A DNA stretch of 64,000 nucleotides, taken from positions 6,908,001 through 6,972,000 of the forward strand of contig CATNEN010000003.1 in the NCBI GenBank assembly GCA_950097015.1. The letters run 5' to 3'. Shown piece by piece: positions 33,850 to 45,430 of the stretch. This DNA is from Macrostomum hystrix. Its lineage: Eukaryota; Platyhelminthes; Macrostomidae. Each line of letters opens with the position of its first letter. Position 1 is the first letter of the stretch. Made by a program: the position numbers and the translations under genes. Below the pieces are notes generated by a model, which did no database searches, was not told the origin of the DNA, and was given only the letters and a program-made list of their open reading frames with translations.

Positions 33850-34588
33850 TGCGAGGCTGCTTTGAAAATCAGGGGCGCTAAAATTCTTTGTCCGGCTTAT
33901 AATGTCTTATTTATTTAGACAAAAATAATAAAACGCTTTCGCGCCCCTATCGCGGCTTGGGTCCAAAGTTAGAATTCTTCACAAAACGCGAACAGCAGAC
34001 GTCGAATATATTGAGATGCAAGTTATGTACACAATGCTATCTTCTTGTGTGCCCTGTCTCCTGCTGTTCTCTTTCAGCAGTTTATCTCTCTCTCACTCTC
34101 TCGCTCTCTAATGTCTACTTTTGTTGGTTTAATTTCGACGACGCTGAAAATGCACGAACTCGAGCGTGAGGAGAGAGAATGGCTCTGAGCCACTTGAGTA
34201 AGCTGCTTTTAATTTGAAGCCTGGCTGAGCTGAAAATTTTGAATACGGTATTAGGTGAGCCAACTCAGACACTTGGGGTGTGGGTCCAGGGTTTTCATAT
34301 AAATAGCGGGCTTTTAATTACCACATGCGCTTCTGTGAGCATAGCTGCATACTGCTCACGGTGCACTGGCCGACTATTTTCTAAGTTTCTATTTTTGTAT
34401 TTGTTGCTTCTTTTATGCAGAAATGCAAAATTTCTGTATCAATTTTAGATCTGCGTGCACACCAGTTTGTTATTGACATGCATATAGTAAGTCATGCGGG
34501 CCAGTTAATCAACAAAAGGGATTCCAAGCAAGTTGCTTGCACTACATTGACATCACTGAAGTTGATTTCCATTCGAGATAACCAACTA
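33850..34588. other. Upstream region of the myristoyl-type gene
   Basis: Contains a (tctc)n patch at 34085-34110; no gene recognised. Confidence 0.5.
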
Positions 34589-35520
34589 CCAAGGCCCCCC
34601 TGACAATTTTTTTGCTGCACCCGAACGGAACAATGCAAGCACACGAAACTCAAGAACACGGGCCAACTTTTTGTTGCGCATCTTCTGAAACAAGAAACAA
34701 GTCGCCAGCTCTTCACACCGTCGAGATATTCAATGTTTCTGGCCGAAGGTCCGATTTTTCCCATAAGAGCTAGTTTATTTCATACACCCCTATACACGAA
34801 TTTGCACTGCGCCTCAGTGCGGCCTTGCCAGGCCTTCAAAATTGATCAGCATGTCACCCGAATGTGCCTGCACCATCTCCGTCTTCGGTGGTCACCGACC
34901 TTTATCTAGACGGAGCAGCTGGACCTTAAACAAGTAATAGTTGAGTTTAGGCCAATATCGAGGCTTTTTTAGAGAAAGTAAAAAAATTAGCTTTAGGGAC
35001 TCCATTGCCAGCTAGAGGCACCCTGCTGACGGTGCTGACAGCGTCGGGGTGGTGACTGATTGGTTGACGGACTGGAGGAGCATGTAAAGTAGTTGAGTGT
35101 TGCCCAGTGTCGAGGCTTGATCAGCGAAAGTAGAGAAATTCGCTTTAGGGACTCCATAGTCGGCTGGTGCCACTTGTTGAAGGTCCAGCAGCTCCGTCTA
35201 GATAAAGGTCGATGACCGCCGAAGTCAGAGATGATGCAAGCACAGTCGGGTGACATGCTGATAAAGTTTGAAGGCCTGGCAAGGCCGCACTGAGGCGCAG
35301 TGCAAATTCGTGTATAGGGGTGAATGAAATAAACTAGCTCTTATGGGAAAAATCGGACCTTCGGCCAGAAACATTGAATATCTCGACGGTCTGTAGAGCT
35401 GGCGACTTGTTTCTTGTTTCTGAAGATGCGCAACAAAAAGTTGGCTCGTGTTCTTGAGTTTCGTGTGCTTGCATTGTTCCGTTCGGGTGCAGCAAAAAAT
35501 TGTCAGGGGGGCCCCCTTGG
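34589..35520. mobile_element. Foldback (long inverted repeat) DNA element with TA flanks
   Basis: Two arms of about 340 bp (34589 to about 34935 and about 35183 to 35520) are diverged reverse complements. Termini are CCAAGG...CCTTGG, each flanked outside by TA, as expected for a TA target-site duplication. The centre holds two diverged direct copies of an 80-bp segment (about 34940-35015 and 35092-35170; both contain gctttagggactcca). No transposase frame is seen, so it is a non-autonomous foldback or MITE-like element. Confidence 0.8.
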
Positions 35521-35800
35521 TATAAAAACGGGCGGCAAAATGGCTTGGTAGTCCTACTGTTAAACAGAGAAAACGAGTTAAACAAAAAATTTCAATACAA
35601 AGGTCTTCGATCTTCGTGTACTTTAAGCTTAGTTTTAATTCCCGTCGAAGCTCGGTTAAGAATTGTTTAGTCTATGGTAACGAGGAAAGAGCTAGAAAGA
35701 GAAAGAGAAAGACTGCTTTTATCGATCTGAAATGAAAATTATTAAGGTAATAAAGTCTAAGCCAACTGCACAGTCGTAGAAGTGAAGCAGGAATCGAACC

Positions 35801-36190
35801 ATGGACCCTCGCACAACAGAGGCCGACGCGTTGCATCGAACGCAGCCGTCAAAGTCTGTCCAGAAGCAAAAGTTCCGGCAGATGCCGCAAACGTCGCCAG
35901 CGGAGTTGGACTATAAACCGCCGAGGATTCTGAGACGCTACACAGCCAGCAAGGACATTCAACCGGAGGAGACAGCACCGTTTGGCATAACAGAATTTGA
36001 CTTCGGAGCCAAGGTCAGCGGCGCGGTGGTTGGCAAAGTCAGATACCAGACTAGTCAGGATGAGCTGACTTGGATGCAGAGATTCAGGACTCGATGCCTG
36101 CGATTGAAAGTCACCTGCAGCCTGGATGACGTCAAGCCTATCAGAGAGGAACTGGACAGTAATCCCGACCTTATTGGTATTCCCCTGAGG
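35801..36190 (+). CDS. para/SCN-like: Voltage-gated sodium channel (NaV-type) alpha subunit, exon 1
   Basis: First of three exons whose phases close to a 1,634-residue protein (35801-36190, 36807-37213, 37423-41530). ATG in a good context (aaccATGG); exon ends CTGAGG|gtgagt in phase 0. It encodes the cytosolic N-terminus (130 residues), which leads into LDPFYIGRDTF in exon 2, the counterpart of the DPYY-TF motif just before domain I in NaV channels. The first 20-odd codons overlap an antisense tRNA-like sequence (see findings). The next in-frame ATG is at residue 28, so the true start could be there. Confidence 0.8.
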
Positions 36191-36369
36191 GTGAGTGCAC
36201 TGCTAAGCTCTTCAGCACAGCAGTTTAGTAACCATGCCGTGAGTCGGCTGCTGTTTCAAGTTGATGCATCGGTTCCATATAGGACTTTAAATATATATTG
36301 GGATCTTTGCATCTAATCAGGAATCTGTATTGTTGAGGAGGAAAAATTGAAATAGCCTTAGTAAGGATT

Positions 36370-36690
36370 TTTGGATGCTTAGGATAAATGGCCTATAGGG
36401 ATTAGGGATAGGGATAGGGGATTAGGGATAGATGACCTATTAGAATATCTGGGATAGATGGTCAATTAGGGGATTTGGTATCTGATGGACTATTAGGGGA
36501 TTTAGAATATATGTTTCATTGTGTGATTAGGGATAGATGGCTTATTAGAATATTTGGGATAGAGAGCCAATTAGGGGATTTAGGAGCTGATGGAATATTA
36601 TGGGGATTTGTGATTGATGGTCTATTGGGGGGTTGGAATAGTTGGGTAATTATGGGATCGGTATAGCGGACCTATAAGCGGATTTGGGAT
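36370..36690. repeat. Degenerate repeat in NaV intron 1
   Basis: Diverged copies of attagggatagatggcctat, units about 25-60 bp. Confidence 0.7.
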
Positions 36691-36806
36691 TGATGGAGAC
36701 TTGTTGAGGCCAAATCTAAATAGATCTAAATAGACCATTTGAACTAGATAAAGTAACATTTGCTCAATCAGCTGCCATGATGAGCTAAAAAAACTCACTG
36801 CTTCAG

Positions 36807-37213
36807 GAACTGGATCCATTTTACATCGGTCGGGACACTTTCATCACGGTGTCCAGCGAGCGCGAACTCTATCGCTTCTCATCGCATCGGAGTTTGGGCC
36901 TGTTCTCACCCGACAGCGAGCTCAGACAAGCCGCCATCAGTATTGTCACTAGTATGCAGTTTCAAGCTTTCATTGTCTGCGTCATAATTCTCGACTTTCT
37001 GGCACTGGTGTTTGGTTACCAAGACGAAGTTATCAGCATTGGTTCTGATTTCTTCTTTGCCGTCTACAGCGCCGAGCTCATCATCAAGATGATTGCCTAC
37101 GGCTTGGTGATTGATCAGCACTCCTTTCTGCGCAACGCTCACAGTTGCATAGAAATAGTCGTTGTCGCGTCAAATATCGTGCCACTCTTTTTACCAATAT
37201 CAACCATGTTCAA
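36807..37213 (+). CDS. para/SCN-like: NaV-type sodium channel, exon 2 (domain I S1-S3)
   Basis: Acceptor cactgcttcag|GAA in phase 0; donor TTCAA|gtgagc in phase 2. It encodes LDPFYIGRDTFITV, then S1 (AFIVCVIILDFLALVFGY), S2 (DFFFAVYSAELIIKMIAYG) and S3 (CIEIVVVASNIVPLFLP) of the domain I voltage sensor, ending at the start of S4 (TMFK|QLRVIR). Confidence 0.9.
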
Positions 37214-37307
37214 GTGAGCAGTGCTATATTTGTGATTAGAATCGTTAGAACTTAAACGGGTTTTGATGCAATTTAGGGAAATGATGAGAATGGTATTCTG
37301 GAGAATA

Positions 37308-37400
37308 GAGTAGCCTAGTTGTAGCCTAGTGATTAGTTAGCGGTTAGGTACAGCTGTGCGCAGCATCTATATGCCTATTTGCTTAGTATAATTTAGCACA
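37308..37400 (+). mobile_element. Possible SINE fragment in NaV intron 2
   Basis: gtagcctagttgtagcctag and tgattagttagcggttaggt resemble the gtagcctag...tagcctagtggttag start of the SINE at 27850. No B box is seen. Confidence 0.35.
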
Positions 37401-37422
37401 AATGCCCTAAAATTGTTGCCAG

Positions 37423-40400
37423 GCAGTTGCGTGTCATCCGAGTGATCCGTCTATTCCGCCTGATTGGAACTCTGCAGTTTACTCGCAAAATCATGAAGGC
37501 CATAGTCAACTCTGTCAAGGATCTGGTGCCAGTATTCGGTCTGTTCTTTGCCCTCATCGGCTTCTTTAGCCTATGCTCGCTTGTGTTTTATAAGCGAGTG
37601 CTGTTGGCAAAGTGCGTCCATATTAACTATACGGCAATTTTCGAGGGTGCTGGCGACACCAGAAACTACAGCAGCATTGCATCTGGGTCTTTTGCGATGC
37701 ACAGTCGATTCCTTAATTGGACAGACGACTCAAAAAATTGGCAGCCGGGACCCTACGGAGCTCAAAGGTGCCCTGTAATTACTAGGGTAACCAACTTGTT
37801 GAGCGGACTCATTGATGATAGACATCTCAGAAAGTGCCCGAAACCCTATCAGTGCATCCAGACTACTTCGGGTAATCCCGACTTTGGATTTAGCAATTAT
37901 GACACCCTCATGCTGTCAATGCTTAGTACATTTCGACTACTGTGCCAAGATTGGTGGGACAATTTGTTTATTCAGCTGGTGCTGGTAAACGGTGGTCATG
38001 TGACCACTGTTTACTTTCTCGCACTGATATTTCTAGGCTCGCACTATGTCATCAATCTGGTTCTGTCAACCATCACATTGTCCTATCAGAGGAACGAGCG
38101 CTCTGAGGAGTACAGTGAAAAAGAACTATCGAAAATGATTGCAACCATGCAAATCAATCGCAACAATTTTGTTCGCCGCCAGGTTGAGATCTACAATGTC
38201 CTGGTGGACCAGGGTCGAAACGGACTGAATGAGCCGGATTATCTACGCAGATTAGTTGACTCATTGGCCAACTCGCCGATGATAAATGCCATTGCTGACG
38301 AATTAGTATTGGCTTACAATGAGAAGCCGGAGGCTGGACGAGAAAGCCGTTTGGATGGGCAGCAAGAATGCTGCCTCGGTGCACAGGACAAGCCGGGTAT
38401 TCCAGGCAGATTTGGTGCTCTTCTGAGAAGCATTGTGGCGCGAAAGCACGCATGGGATGGACTTCCAATCGACTGGCTGATCAACTTTGTCATATTGATG
38501 AACGCCACAGAAATGTTAGTAGTGACGCCGGTGCACGTGCAGTCGCTGAGAATTCTTGAAGGTACAAATTTGATTTACACCATGATATTCACTGTTGAAG
38601 CCATCATCAAAATTAGATACCAAAGGATTCGTTATTTAAGAAATGTAATGAACGGATTCGATCTATTGATTGTATTAATCTGCTTGGTAGAGATGATGTT
38701 ACCCTCGAGCCACAGCCGACTAGCCATGATACTTCGCATGACTCGCTTTCTGCGTCTGTTTAAATTGGCGCGAGTTTCTAAAGAGCTCGAGAAACTCATC
38801 ACCGTCATGCTACGATCGTTCAAGTCCGAAATGCCTTTGATTTTTGTCAGCTTTGTCATTGTCCTGATCAGTGCTGGTATCGGCATGGTGATGTTTCAGG
38901 AAACATACATGAAGCACCCGCAATATTTGAGGCCAACACAAAACTTTGCCGATCTCTATAATAGCATCTTGTTAGTGTTTCGTATTATGTGCGGCGAGTG
39001 GATTGAAAATTTGTGGGTCTGTATGAAAATTATGGAGACTGCAACAGACAAAGGATTTTGCGTTGTGTACTTCCTCACTAACCAGATCATAGTCAGTCTG
39101 ATTATTTTCCAACTCTACATTGGTATTCTGTTGAGCAAGTTTTCAGAAAACCGATTGGAGCAAGACAAAATAGCCAAGCAGGCCAAGGACGCCCTGGACG
39201 GAACCAACGGACAGGGTGCCGTCCGGGTCACCGAGGACGAACGCGCCAAGCTAAGCGGACAGCAGCTGCTGCTGAGAATAAAGAACTCTCTCCTTAAAAA
39301 GCTTGGCCTCAAAAGTGGCAAAGGCAGCCAGAGTAGTAAAGAGTCGGTGAATGACACTGCGTTCACGCGTTTTCAAGCCCGGCTAGGCTCTATCGCTAGC
39401 AACAATTCCAGCTCCTATCCAAACTATATTTTGGTAATGACTATTCTGAGCTCGACTGCTCTAGTGCTTGACGACTATCACTTAAAGAGTGACCCGGGGC
39501 TGCAGAGGATCTGCGATCATCTGGAAATTATTTTCCTGTGTGTATTTGGCGCCGAGGTAATCATCAAGATGACCGCTTACGGACCAAAAGAATACATGAG
39601 CAGTCAATGGCGAATACTGGACCTTGTGATTGTCGTTGTATCTCTGCTAGACATCATAATTAGCAACTTGTATCATAGTGACGAGGTGAATCTGGCAGTT
39701 CTGCGAGTGTTTCGCACACTCAGATGTCTGCGGATTCTTCGCACAGCCAATGTGTGGGACGGCTTCAAGCTAACGATCGGCGCCCTGTTCCGCTCCGTTG
39801 GAAGATTGTTGTTCGCGTTTTTCGTCGTCATCATTGTCTGGCTGATGTTCGCGCTGGTCTCTACAAGCCTATTCTCTAACAAGTTCTACAGGTGTATGAA
39901 CAATAGCGAAGTGATTGATAGGCTAATAGTTCCGAATAAGACTGTCTGTCTGAGCGCCAATCATAGCTGGGTCAATAAGCGAATTAATTTTGATAACACA
40001 CTGAATGCTATGCTTGCACTGCTAGAGATTTCAGTGTTCAAGGGATGGATTGACATTTTCCAGGACATCTCCAATGCGCCCGACAATGTTAACGAACAGC
40101 CGAAAATTGACCAAAACTCTTCCGTCACTGTGTTGATTTATATACTATTTATTATCATTGGCTCATTTTTCATGATAGGCATGCTTATTGGTGTCATTGT
40201 GGATAGCTTTGAGTCGGAGCGAAGCAAAATGGCTATGCTAACAGACAGCCAAAAACGACTGCAGAGCACGCTAAAGCAGTATTTAATGTTTCCACTGAAT
40301 CCATCAAAGCCAGTACCCGATGGTTGGCTGAGCAAAAGCTTGAGCAGAATTAACAACACTATCTATGTCGAGGTATTTTACCTGGTGCTCATTCTAACAA

Positions 40401-41530
40401 GCACTGTGTTGATGGCTCTGCAGTACCACCCAGGCAAGAGCAGCCTTGTGAATGTCTATCTAACGGCTATAGATGACCTTATTTTGTTTTTCTTCACAAT
40501 GGAGATCATTATGAAGATTATAGGCGAAGGTCCCTATTATTTGGTGCCTTTGCTAAGCTGGAATTTGCTAGATTTCACCATCGTCATGTTGTCAGTTGTC
40601 GGCGAAGTGTGCGACGAAGCCTTCGACTTGCAATACCTTCGCGTGGTGAGATTCGCTCGAATCTTTCGAATGGGCCGCCTATTGGCCAAATCGACTAATA
40701 TAAAAACGGTGCGAGATATCCTCCTAGCCATGGTCACTACGATGCCAAGCATGTTCAACATGATTGCCCTGCTCATCATGACCATCTGCATATTTTCCAT
40801 CATCGGAGTCAGCCTATTCAACGACCAAGATGGCAACGATGCGCATCCGTTTAATGAGCTCTTCAATTTCCGCAGCTTCGCAGCCACTTGGAGAATGCTG
40901 TTTATCGTGAGCACATCTGCTGGCTTCAACGACTATCTAGATGGTACCATGCAATTCTCAGCACCCTACTCAACTGTTGGCATACTGTTCTGGGTGTGCT
41001 ACCTATGTTTGTCATTCTTTGTGCTGACAAACCTGATTGTATCGGCTGTGATTTCCAGCTACAATGAGGTGTTCAATGATGAAGTTTCAGAATACCAGCT
41101 GCAAGCTGCGGAGACACTGACCAAAATGTGGAACGATTTCGACCAGCAGGGTACGGGCAGAATGCACACCAGATACATCAGTGAGCTGCTGGACCTTCTA
41201 CCAGTGCCTCTGCGCATTCCGCAGCCAAATTCCATCATCATTAGCAGCAAGCAGATACCAGTTAGCGAGGATCTGTACGTCTCGCACCGCGACATGGTCA
41301 AAGTCATTGTCAAGGGCCTATTAGAAGAGATGGGCTTTCTAAATCCGGACGAAGTACAAGCAAACATGAAAGATGCCATAGATAACAAATCTCGGCTAAA
41401 CACTAATATTCTGTACAGCCTGCGCATGGCAAGCAACACACTGAAGGCTGCTTGGCGACAGAAAATGCTTCGACAGGGCATTGCTAAACTGGAAAGCGGC
41501 GGCCAGGTGAATAAAAGCCGTCGAAATTAA
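37423..41530 (+). CDS. para/SCN-like: NaV-type sodium channel, exon 3 (domain I S4 to C-terminus)
   Basis: A single 4.1-kb exon completing a four-domain voltage-gated Na+ channel of the plasma membrane. Arg/Lys every third residue is intact in all S4 helices (LRVIRVIRLFRL; LRMTRFLRLFKLAR; LRVFRTLRCLRILR; LRVVRFARIFRMGR). The selectivity filter is Asp442 (LLCQDWWDN), Glu791 (MCGEWIEN), Lys1139 (VFKGWID), Ala1432 (STSAGFND), i.e. D-E-K-A, as in NaV1 and unlike the E-E-E-E of CaV or E-E-K-E of NALCN. The domain I turret CPKPYQC and NYDT also align with NaV. Odd points: the fast-inactivation I-F-M position in the III-IV linker reads A-M-L (1203-1205, before TDSQKR); the DIV outer-ring Asp is Asn; the I-II and II-III linkers are short, and 1,634 residues is below the usual 1,900-2,000. 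The C-tail has no clear IQ motif. Stop TAA at 41528. Confidence 0.93.
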
Positions 41531-42092
41531 TAAGGACACATCGGAGGTGAACATTTAATGAAATCCAAATTCTAAATCAAACATTGATTGGATAGACTGA
41601 AGTTGATCCAGACTATCGATAAACACGCATGAACAATTTCAGCTATTGATTAAAAAAGCGCAATTAATCTGATTGACTATCATAGAGAACACACGCCACT
41701 TCCCTTAATAAAATAATCGTAGAATATCTTTCAATAATATTCCTTGTCATTTCAAACTAACTCAATCCATTTGTTAACTACATGTATCAAAACCAACAAC
41801 AGTACCTTTAATATTACAGAAGCTAATGGGAAAAACAGTCTGTCAAGTATCTATGCCGAGTTTGAATTGGCAACAAATTAATGAAAACGAATAAGTGTTC
41901 CAATTGAAGCGGTTTTCAGTTTCTGATTTTGTTATTTAATTTTCCATCGTTGCACAGTGATAAAAAGAATTGGCAATGTATAAACTATAAAATATTAGTT
42001 TTTTGCTAAATATATCGTTAACAATAACACACTAACGTCTTTCGAAGGCTCCATTTCTGATGATTACAATTAGGTGCATTAAAAAGTAGCTG
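41531..42092. other. Convergent 3' region of NaV and TMEM205
   Basis: AT-rich, with one candidate poly(A) signal on the plus strand. Confidence 0.6.
41707..41712 (+). terminator. Candidate poly(A) signal for the NaV-type channel
   Basis: AATAAA 177 bases past the stop codon, in AT-rich sequence, before the convergent TMEM205 gene. Confidence 0.45.
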
Positions 42093-42548
42093 TCACAGGC
42101 GAACATGACGCGCCAAATGTACTAGATAGACCACACTGGCCACAATGCCGGCCAGATTTAGAATCATGCTGACACCGTGCAGCCGTCTGAACGCGGCTTT
42201 ATCTTTACGCTTGAGAGCCTGGCTAACCCTAGGTCCTAGGAAGAGCTGGTGAAACAAGGCGCTCAACGAGCTAGCAAACAGTACGGCCACTATGCCGGCA
42301 TTGCTGCGAACAACCTGACTAAGGCTAGTGCCTGAAGTTGAGCAGCGCAGTTGAACATAGCTGCCTAGCAAACCAGTCGACAGCACACTCTGAGTTAGGA
42401 AGTAGCGCGGAAATATGACCGATTGCACCTCTTGAAAGGTTTCCGACGACAAAGCGCGAAACAGACTTGGGCCGTGCACGAAGGTCACCCACAATTGGGT
42501 GCCAAATTGGGCACCCCAGACAGATAGATTGACCAGAGACGAGAGCAT
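42093..42548 (-). CDS. TMEM205: TMEM205-like membrane protein
   Basis: The ATG at 42548 gives 151 residues; the frame is open for about 14 more codons upstream (to a tcag acceptor-like site), so an extra 5' exon is possible. It starts MLSSLVNLSVWGAQFGTQLW, matching the TMEM205 start ([24 protein letters not shown] type). It then has TFVHGPSLFRALS, QSVIFPRYF, a second and third hydrophobic helix, LGPRVSQALKRKDKAAFRRL and HGVSMILNLAGIVASVVYLV. Four membrane spans and the HG-(S/V)-S...NL motif before the last helix are family hallmarks. Human TMEM205 is linked to cisplatin resistance; its cellular role is poorly known. It converges on the NaV gene. Confidence 0.88.
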   Translation of the reverse strand: MLSSLVNLSVWGAQFGTQLWVTFVHGPSLFRALSSETFQEVQSVIFPRYFLTQSVLSTGLLGSYVQLRCSTSGTSLSQVVRSNAGIVAVLFASSLSALFHQLFLGPRVSQALKRKDKAAFRRLHGVSMILNLAGIVASVVYLVHLARHVRL

Positions 42549-42707
42549 TTGCTTGTTGTACTGTGTGGCCCTTTTAAACTGGCTAGCCAAGACTGACTGC
42601 TTTGTATTTTGAAGTTGAGTTGTTTAAAATGTTGATTTTAACTGAAAAAAGTGCATTTAACAGAAATTTAGTCTTTGAATTTAGAATACGGAGTGGTAAA
42701 ATATATA

Positions 42708-43715
42708 TCTGAGGGAGTGACTGAATCAAGAACTGAGGGAGTGACTGAATCAAGAACTGAGGGAGTGACTGAATCAGGAACTGAGGGAGTGACTGAATCA
42801 AGAATTGAGAGAGTGACTGAATCAAGAACTGAGGGAGTGACTGAATCAGGAACTAAGGGAGTGACTGAATCAGGAACTAAGGGAGTGATTGAATCAAGAA
42901 CTGAGGGAGTGACTGAATCAGGAACTGAGGGAGTGACTGAATCAAGAACTGAGGGAGTGACTGAATCAAGAACTGAGGGAGTGACTGCATCAGGAACTGA
43001 TGGAGTGACTGCATCAGGAACTGAGGGAGTGACTGAATCAAGAACTGAGGGAGTGACTGAATCAGGAACTGAGGGAGTGACTGAATCAGGAACTGAGGGA
43101 GTGACTGAATCAGGAACTGAGGGAGTGACTGCATCAGGAACTGAGGGAGTGACTGAATCAAGAACTGAGGGAGTGACTGAATCAGGAACTGAGGGAGTGA
43201 CTGAATCAGGAGCTGAGGGAGTGAATGAATCAAGAACTGAGGGAGTGACTGAATCAGGAACTGAGGGAGTGACTGAATCAGGAACTGAGGGAGTGACTGA
43301 ATCAGGAACTGAGGGAGTGACTGAATCAGGAACTGAGGAAGTGACTGAATCAAGAACTGAGGAAGTGACTGAATCAAGAACTGAGGGAGTGACTGAATCA
43401 GGAACTGAGGGAGTGACTGAATTAAGAACTGAGGGAGTGACTGAATCAGGAACTGAGGGAGTGAGTGACTGAATCAGGAACTGAGGGAGTGACTGAATCA
43501 GGAACTGAGGGAGTGACTGAATCAGGAACTGAGGGAGTGACTGAATCAGGAACTGAGGGAGTGACTGAATCAGGAACTGAGGGAGTGACTGAATCAAGAA
43601 CTGAGGGAGTGACTGAATCAGGAACTGAGGGAGTGACTGAATCAAGAACTGAGGGAGTGACTGAATCAAGAATTGATGGACTGACTAAATTCGGAACTAA
43701 GGGAGAAGCAGGAAG
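42708..43715. repeat. 24-bp tandem array, about 41 copies
   Basis: Unit gagggagtgactgaatcaag plus aact. Because 24 is divisible by three, three frames stay open for hundreds of codons. It lies about 120 bases upstream of the TMEM205 exon, probably in a 5' intron or upstream region. Confidence 0.97.
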
Positions 43716-44817
43716 CTAAAAATAACTTGCAAAAATAAGAAATGTAAAAGCTAAAAAGCAATTGTTTTGTTTAACATCAGAGAAAGTAATCATCCATCAA
43801 TTTTTTTAACAAAATTTTTAGATTCTAGCTAGTTTATGAAACAGATGCTACAATACTCTGTATTTAAGTACATGTGCTTTATTATAACTACTGAGATAGT
43901 AAATAGTTTGATGCAATAGCTAGCTAAAATATGAAATAGATTTTTTATGCATTGGTCTTTCACAACAATAGGATATAATATACAAAAAGGCTAAACAAAA
44001 CGCTGTTTGTTCAGCCTTAACTGAATTTTGATGATAATAATTAAATCTAACTTTCATAACAAAAATATTATGGCTATGACATGCATATTATTAATTGGTA
44101 TTATTATGATATTGAGCTAATATATAATTGATTGAAGAATTAAAGCTTAGTAAATTGTAAATATACAAATAAAAAGCTATCTAGATGTAGAGCATACTGT
44201 TATAGTAATGTGCAATTAGCTATAATCTCAAAATGTTACTTTATTTTACATTTCTACTATTGGCTTGACTTTTTGAGTATTTCAGGCAACTTATTATATA
44301 TATTTTATGTTATATTATATAACAAATGTCGATAGAAAATGTATATATAAACAATAGCTAATAGTGTGTGTGCACAGGCCACTCATTTTACTTTTAGCAT
44401 GGCAGGATGAAATTACAAGGACATTACAAGTTTTGTACCTTATAAAGGACTATCGGATTGAATATCTTAGACTTAGTTATGAGGTCTCAATTAATCCTGT
44501 CATTTTTTAAGTCTATAATAAGGTACGTCATAATGTATTTAAGATATCTTGAGCTCAACACAAGCTGTTCTTGGAAATTTTAGTATTTTAAAACGGTGCA
44601 AAAAATGTGAGTTACGCTGCGATCTAATACACACGGCGAATGCAAAAAGTTGTACTTTTTCTTCAAAGCACACTGAAGACAAAACTATAGTGAAATTTTA
44701 CTTTATAAACAGTTATAATTTCTCTGATTTCCTATCTTTTACAAATTGTTCAACCATAAACAATGAACATGCTTGCTTGTAAAGTTCAAATGTTAATTTA
44801 TATGTAAGAGAAATCCA
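43716..44817. other. AT-rich intergenic DNA
   Basis: Very AT-rich, many short TA tracts. The 77-codon frame at 44549 has no recognisable features. Confidence 0.55.
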
Positions 44818-45123
44818 TTATACTGAATAATAAAACAGCTCAAAGAACCAATAATTTTGATCAACAGCAGTGCTGCAGATAGGCAATTGCTGCTGCTGTT
44901 GCTGCTGGGAAAACCATGGCAGCCCACCATTAGCGCCCCGGCAGGCATTTAGAAAACAGGTTTTCCCAACTGGATCAAAGTCGACGGATCCGCATCCGGC
45001 AGTTCCAGAACAATTAGCCAGACAATCAGCCAGCCGATCAACATAATATGGACCGGCGGCATTAGCCAGATTGTAGCCAGGTGCGTAACTTCCAGTGTGG
45101 CCGAGAAAAATCTTCGACGATTG
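44818..45123 (-). CDS. Secreted PAN/apple-like protein, last exon
   Basis: Phase-0 acceptor read at tttaaag|CAA (45123); gaag|ATT twelve bases further on is an alternative. It encodes GYNLANAAGPYYVDRLADCL, ANCSGTAGCGSVDFDPVGKT and CFLNAC. The C..C...GC....FDP..KTC.L pattern is that of a PAN/apple domain, a disulfide fold for protein or glycan binding. A Gln run and a hydrophobic end (NYWFFELFYYSV) follow. Stop TAA at 44818. With exon 1 this gives about 240 residues. Confidence 0.6.
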   Translation of the reverse strand, partial: QSSKIFLGHTGSYAPGYNLANAAGPYYVDRLADCLANCSGTAGCGSVDFDPVGKTCFLNACRGANGGLPWFSQQQQQQQLPICSTAVDQNYWFFELFYYSV

Positions 45124-45430
45124 CTTTAAACGGAGGATGCGTGTCAAGCTCGTTGGTTACATGTAAGTACGAAAACATGTTTATCCATCGAATTAAATTG
45201 ACGAGAGAAATCAGTCGGAATATAAACAGCATGGAAGGGCGTCACTTTAGATTGGGAGATCCGGACTTGGGAGTGTCGAGAGAAGCTTTAAGAGGGGCCG
45301 GAGTGAAGCGCAGCATGATCTTTGCCATAGGGGCGGAAATGTGACAATTTTGGAGATGCAAGCGACGGCCACCCACGCAATCAACTGTGTGGGCGATGAC
45401 ATGTGATTCAAGTACTGTTGATTGACATAC

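Noticed and set aside
36807-41530. NALCN or CaV channel
   Set aside because: The filter reads D-E-K-A and the domain I turret and III-IV linker align with NaV, not with E-E-K-E or E-E-E-E channels.
42668-43669. 333-codon SVTPSVPD / QSLPQFLI repeat protein upstream of TMEM205
   Set aside because: A 24-bp array open in several frames on both strands; substitutions show no codon-position bias by eye.
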